Shown here in pieces: positions 4,865 through 5,734 of a DNA stretch of 5,734 bases (the stretch's first letter is position 1; each line of letters starts with the position of its first letter). The notes beneath the pieces are model-generated. The model saw only the letters and a program-made list of their open reading frames with translations. It had not been told where the DNA came from and ran no database searches. A program made the position numbers and the translations under genes. The stretch spans positions 1-5,734 of the forward strand of contig JAKSCF010000389.1 in NCBI GenBank assembly GCA_022360735.1, read 5' to 3'. This DNA comes from Clostridia bacterium. Lineage in GTDB: Bacteria > Bacillota_A > Clostridia > Peptostreptococcales > JAAYPU01.

Positions 4865-5734
4865 ATGAGATACTATACATATGCGGAATATATGAAAAAT
4901 AAATATGGTGAGAAAGTATATAAGATACCCATCAATATTCCTGTGACATGTCCTAATCGAGATGGGAATATTGCTGAGGGGGGATGTATTTTCTGTGGTG
5001 AAAAGGGGGCAGGTTTTGAGAATCTATCTAATGAACTTTCAGTTAGAGAGCAGTTAGAACAGAATATATCGTATATTCAAAATAAGTACAAGGCCAATAA
5101 GTTTGTTGCCTATTTTCAGAACTTTACAAATACATACCTGCCTTTGGATCAATTGTTATCCTATACAGAAGAAGCTTGTATAGAAGATGTCAAAGAGATA
5201 TCTTTTTCAACAAGACCGGATAGTATTTCAGATGAGTATATAAGCATGCTTCAAGGCATAGCCGGCAAATACAATAAGGAAATTAATATTGAACTGGGGT
5301 TGCAAACCGTTAACTATCATACTCTAAAAAAGATTAACAGAGGACATACTCTTGCTGAATTTATTGATGCAGTCATGAGGATAAAGAAAGCCGGATTTTC
5401 AATTTGCGTTCATGTTATTCTTAATTTACCTTGGGACGATGAAGAGGATGTTATAGAAAATGCTAAAATTTTATCTGCTTTATCAATAGACCAGGTAAAG
5501 CTCCATGCATTATATATAGAAAAGAATACGCCTTTGTGCCGTTTGTATGAAAAGGGAGAGATTGAAATCATTTCATTAGAGGCTTATGTCAATCGGGTTA
5601 TCCTTTTTTTAGAATATTTAAAATCAGATATCGTTTTACAAAGAATAATAGGTAGAGCGCCTAAAGAAGATACAGTATTTTGCAATTGGAACACAAGCTG
5701 GTGGAAGATAAAAGATAAAATAGAAGAGAAAATG
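4865..5734 (+). CDS. Radical SAM protein, TIGR01212 family (YhcC/YtqA-like), 3' end cut by window
   Basis: The frame stays open from the ATG at 4865 through the last base, giving 290 residues. Family members run to roughly 310, so only a short C-terminal tail should be missing. The radical SAM cluster has the family's unusual spacing: C29, then C41 and C44 in CPNRDG...GGCIFC (CX11CX2C instead of the common CX3CX2C). Other family landmarks are YFQNFTNTY (83-91), STRPD (115-119), ELGLQT (143-148), INRGH (157-161), HVILNLPW (183-190), KLHALYIEKNTPL (212-224) and QRIIGRAP (259-266). These are close to E. coli YhcC and B. subtilis YtqA. The enzyme should cleave S-adenosylmethionine reductively at a [4Fe-4S] cluster in the cytoplasm; its substrate is unknown to me. 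The start rests on GGAAGG at 4852-4857. It is preceded by a terminator, so it begins a new unit. Confidence 0.93.
   Translation, partial: MRYYTYAEYMKNKYGEKVYKIPINIPVTCPNRDGNIAEGGCIFCGEKGAGFENLSNELSVREQLEQNISYIQNKYKANKFVAYFQNFTNTYLPLDQLLSYTEEACIEDVKEISFSTRPDSISDEYISMLQGIAGKYNKEINIELGLQTVNYHTLKKINRGHTLAEFIDAVMRIKKAGFSICVHVILNLPWDDEEDVIENAKILSALSIDQVKLHALYIEKNTPLCRLYEKGEIEIISLEAYVNRVILFLEYLKSDIVLQRIIGRAPKEDTVFCNWNTSWWKIKDKIEEKM

Overview
The window comes from a low-GC, AT-rich Gram-positive bacterium, most likely an anaerobic, spore-forming member of the Clostridia. The basis is A/T-biased codon use, strong GGAGG-type ribosome binding sites, TATAAT-type sigma-A promoters, short U-tailed terminators, and gene families common in that class: a cytosolic parvulin, a LysM/M14 gamma-D-glutamyl-diamino-acid peptidase and a TIGR01212-type radical SAM protein. 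The species cannot be fixed from the sequence. All genes lie on the + strand. I saw no tRNA or rRNA, CRISPR array, insertion sequence or phage gene.

Layout. Positions 1-261 are non-coding or the very end of an upstream unit: a terminator-like hairpin at 37-69, then the promoter of the first operon. That operon (262-2070) encodes a signal-less parvulin peptidyl-prolyl isomerase and, 12 bases on, the 23S rRNA/tRNA A2503/A37 methyltransferase RlmN. A clear sigma-A promoter (2094-2122) drives a small P-loop protein of unknown function (2158-2574), closed by a strong intrinsic terminator (2592-2640). Next comes a cytosolic-looking cell-wall peptidase with PG-binding, LysM and M14 domains. Its real start is the GTG at 2741, not the ATG at 2720, because the ribosome binding site lies between the two.

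A 328-base AT-rich gap (4004-4331) follows. It holds one weak terminator candidate, two promoter candidates and a cluster of TTGTCA/TGACAA inverted repeats. It precedes a small UspA/KdpD-type universal-stress-like protein (4332-4718), which ends in a hairpin terminator at 4781-4807. The window closes inside a TIGR01212 (YhcC/YtqA-like) radical SAM gene (4865 to the edge) that lacks only its last few codons.

How the genes relate. This is mostly a series of short independent transcription units of housekeeping and sporulation or cell-wall type, not one pathway. Two radical SAM enzymes (RlmN and the TIGR01212 protein) and a proline isomerase give it a mild RNA-modification and protein-maturation flavour, but no functional link is demonstrable. 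I do not see a convincing undescribed multi-gene system. The points most worth checking are the start and missing export signal of the M14 peptidase, the uncharacterised P-loop protein, and the inverted-repeat cluster ahead of the stress-protein gene.
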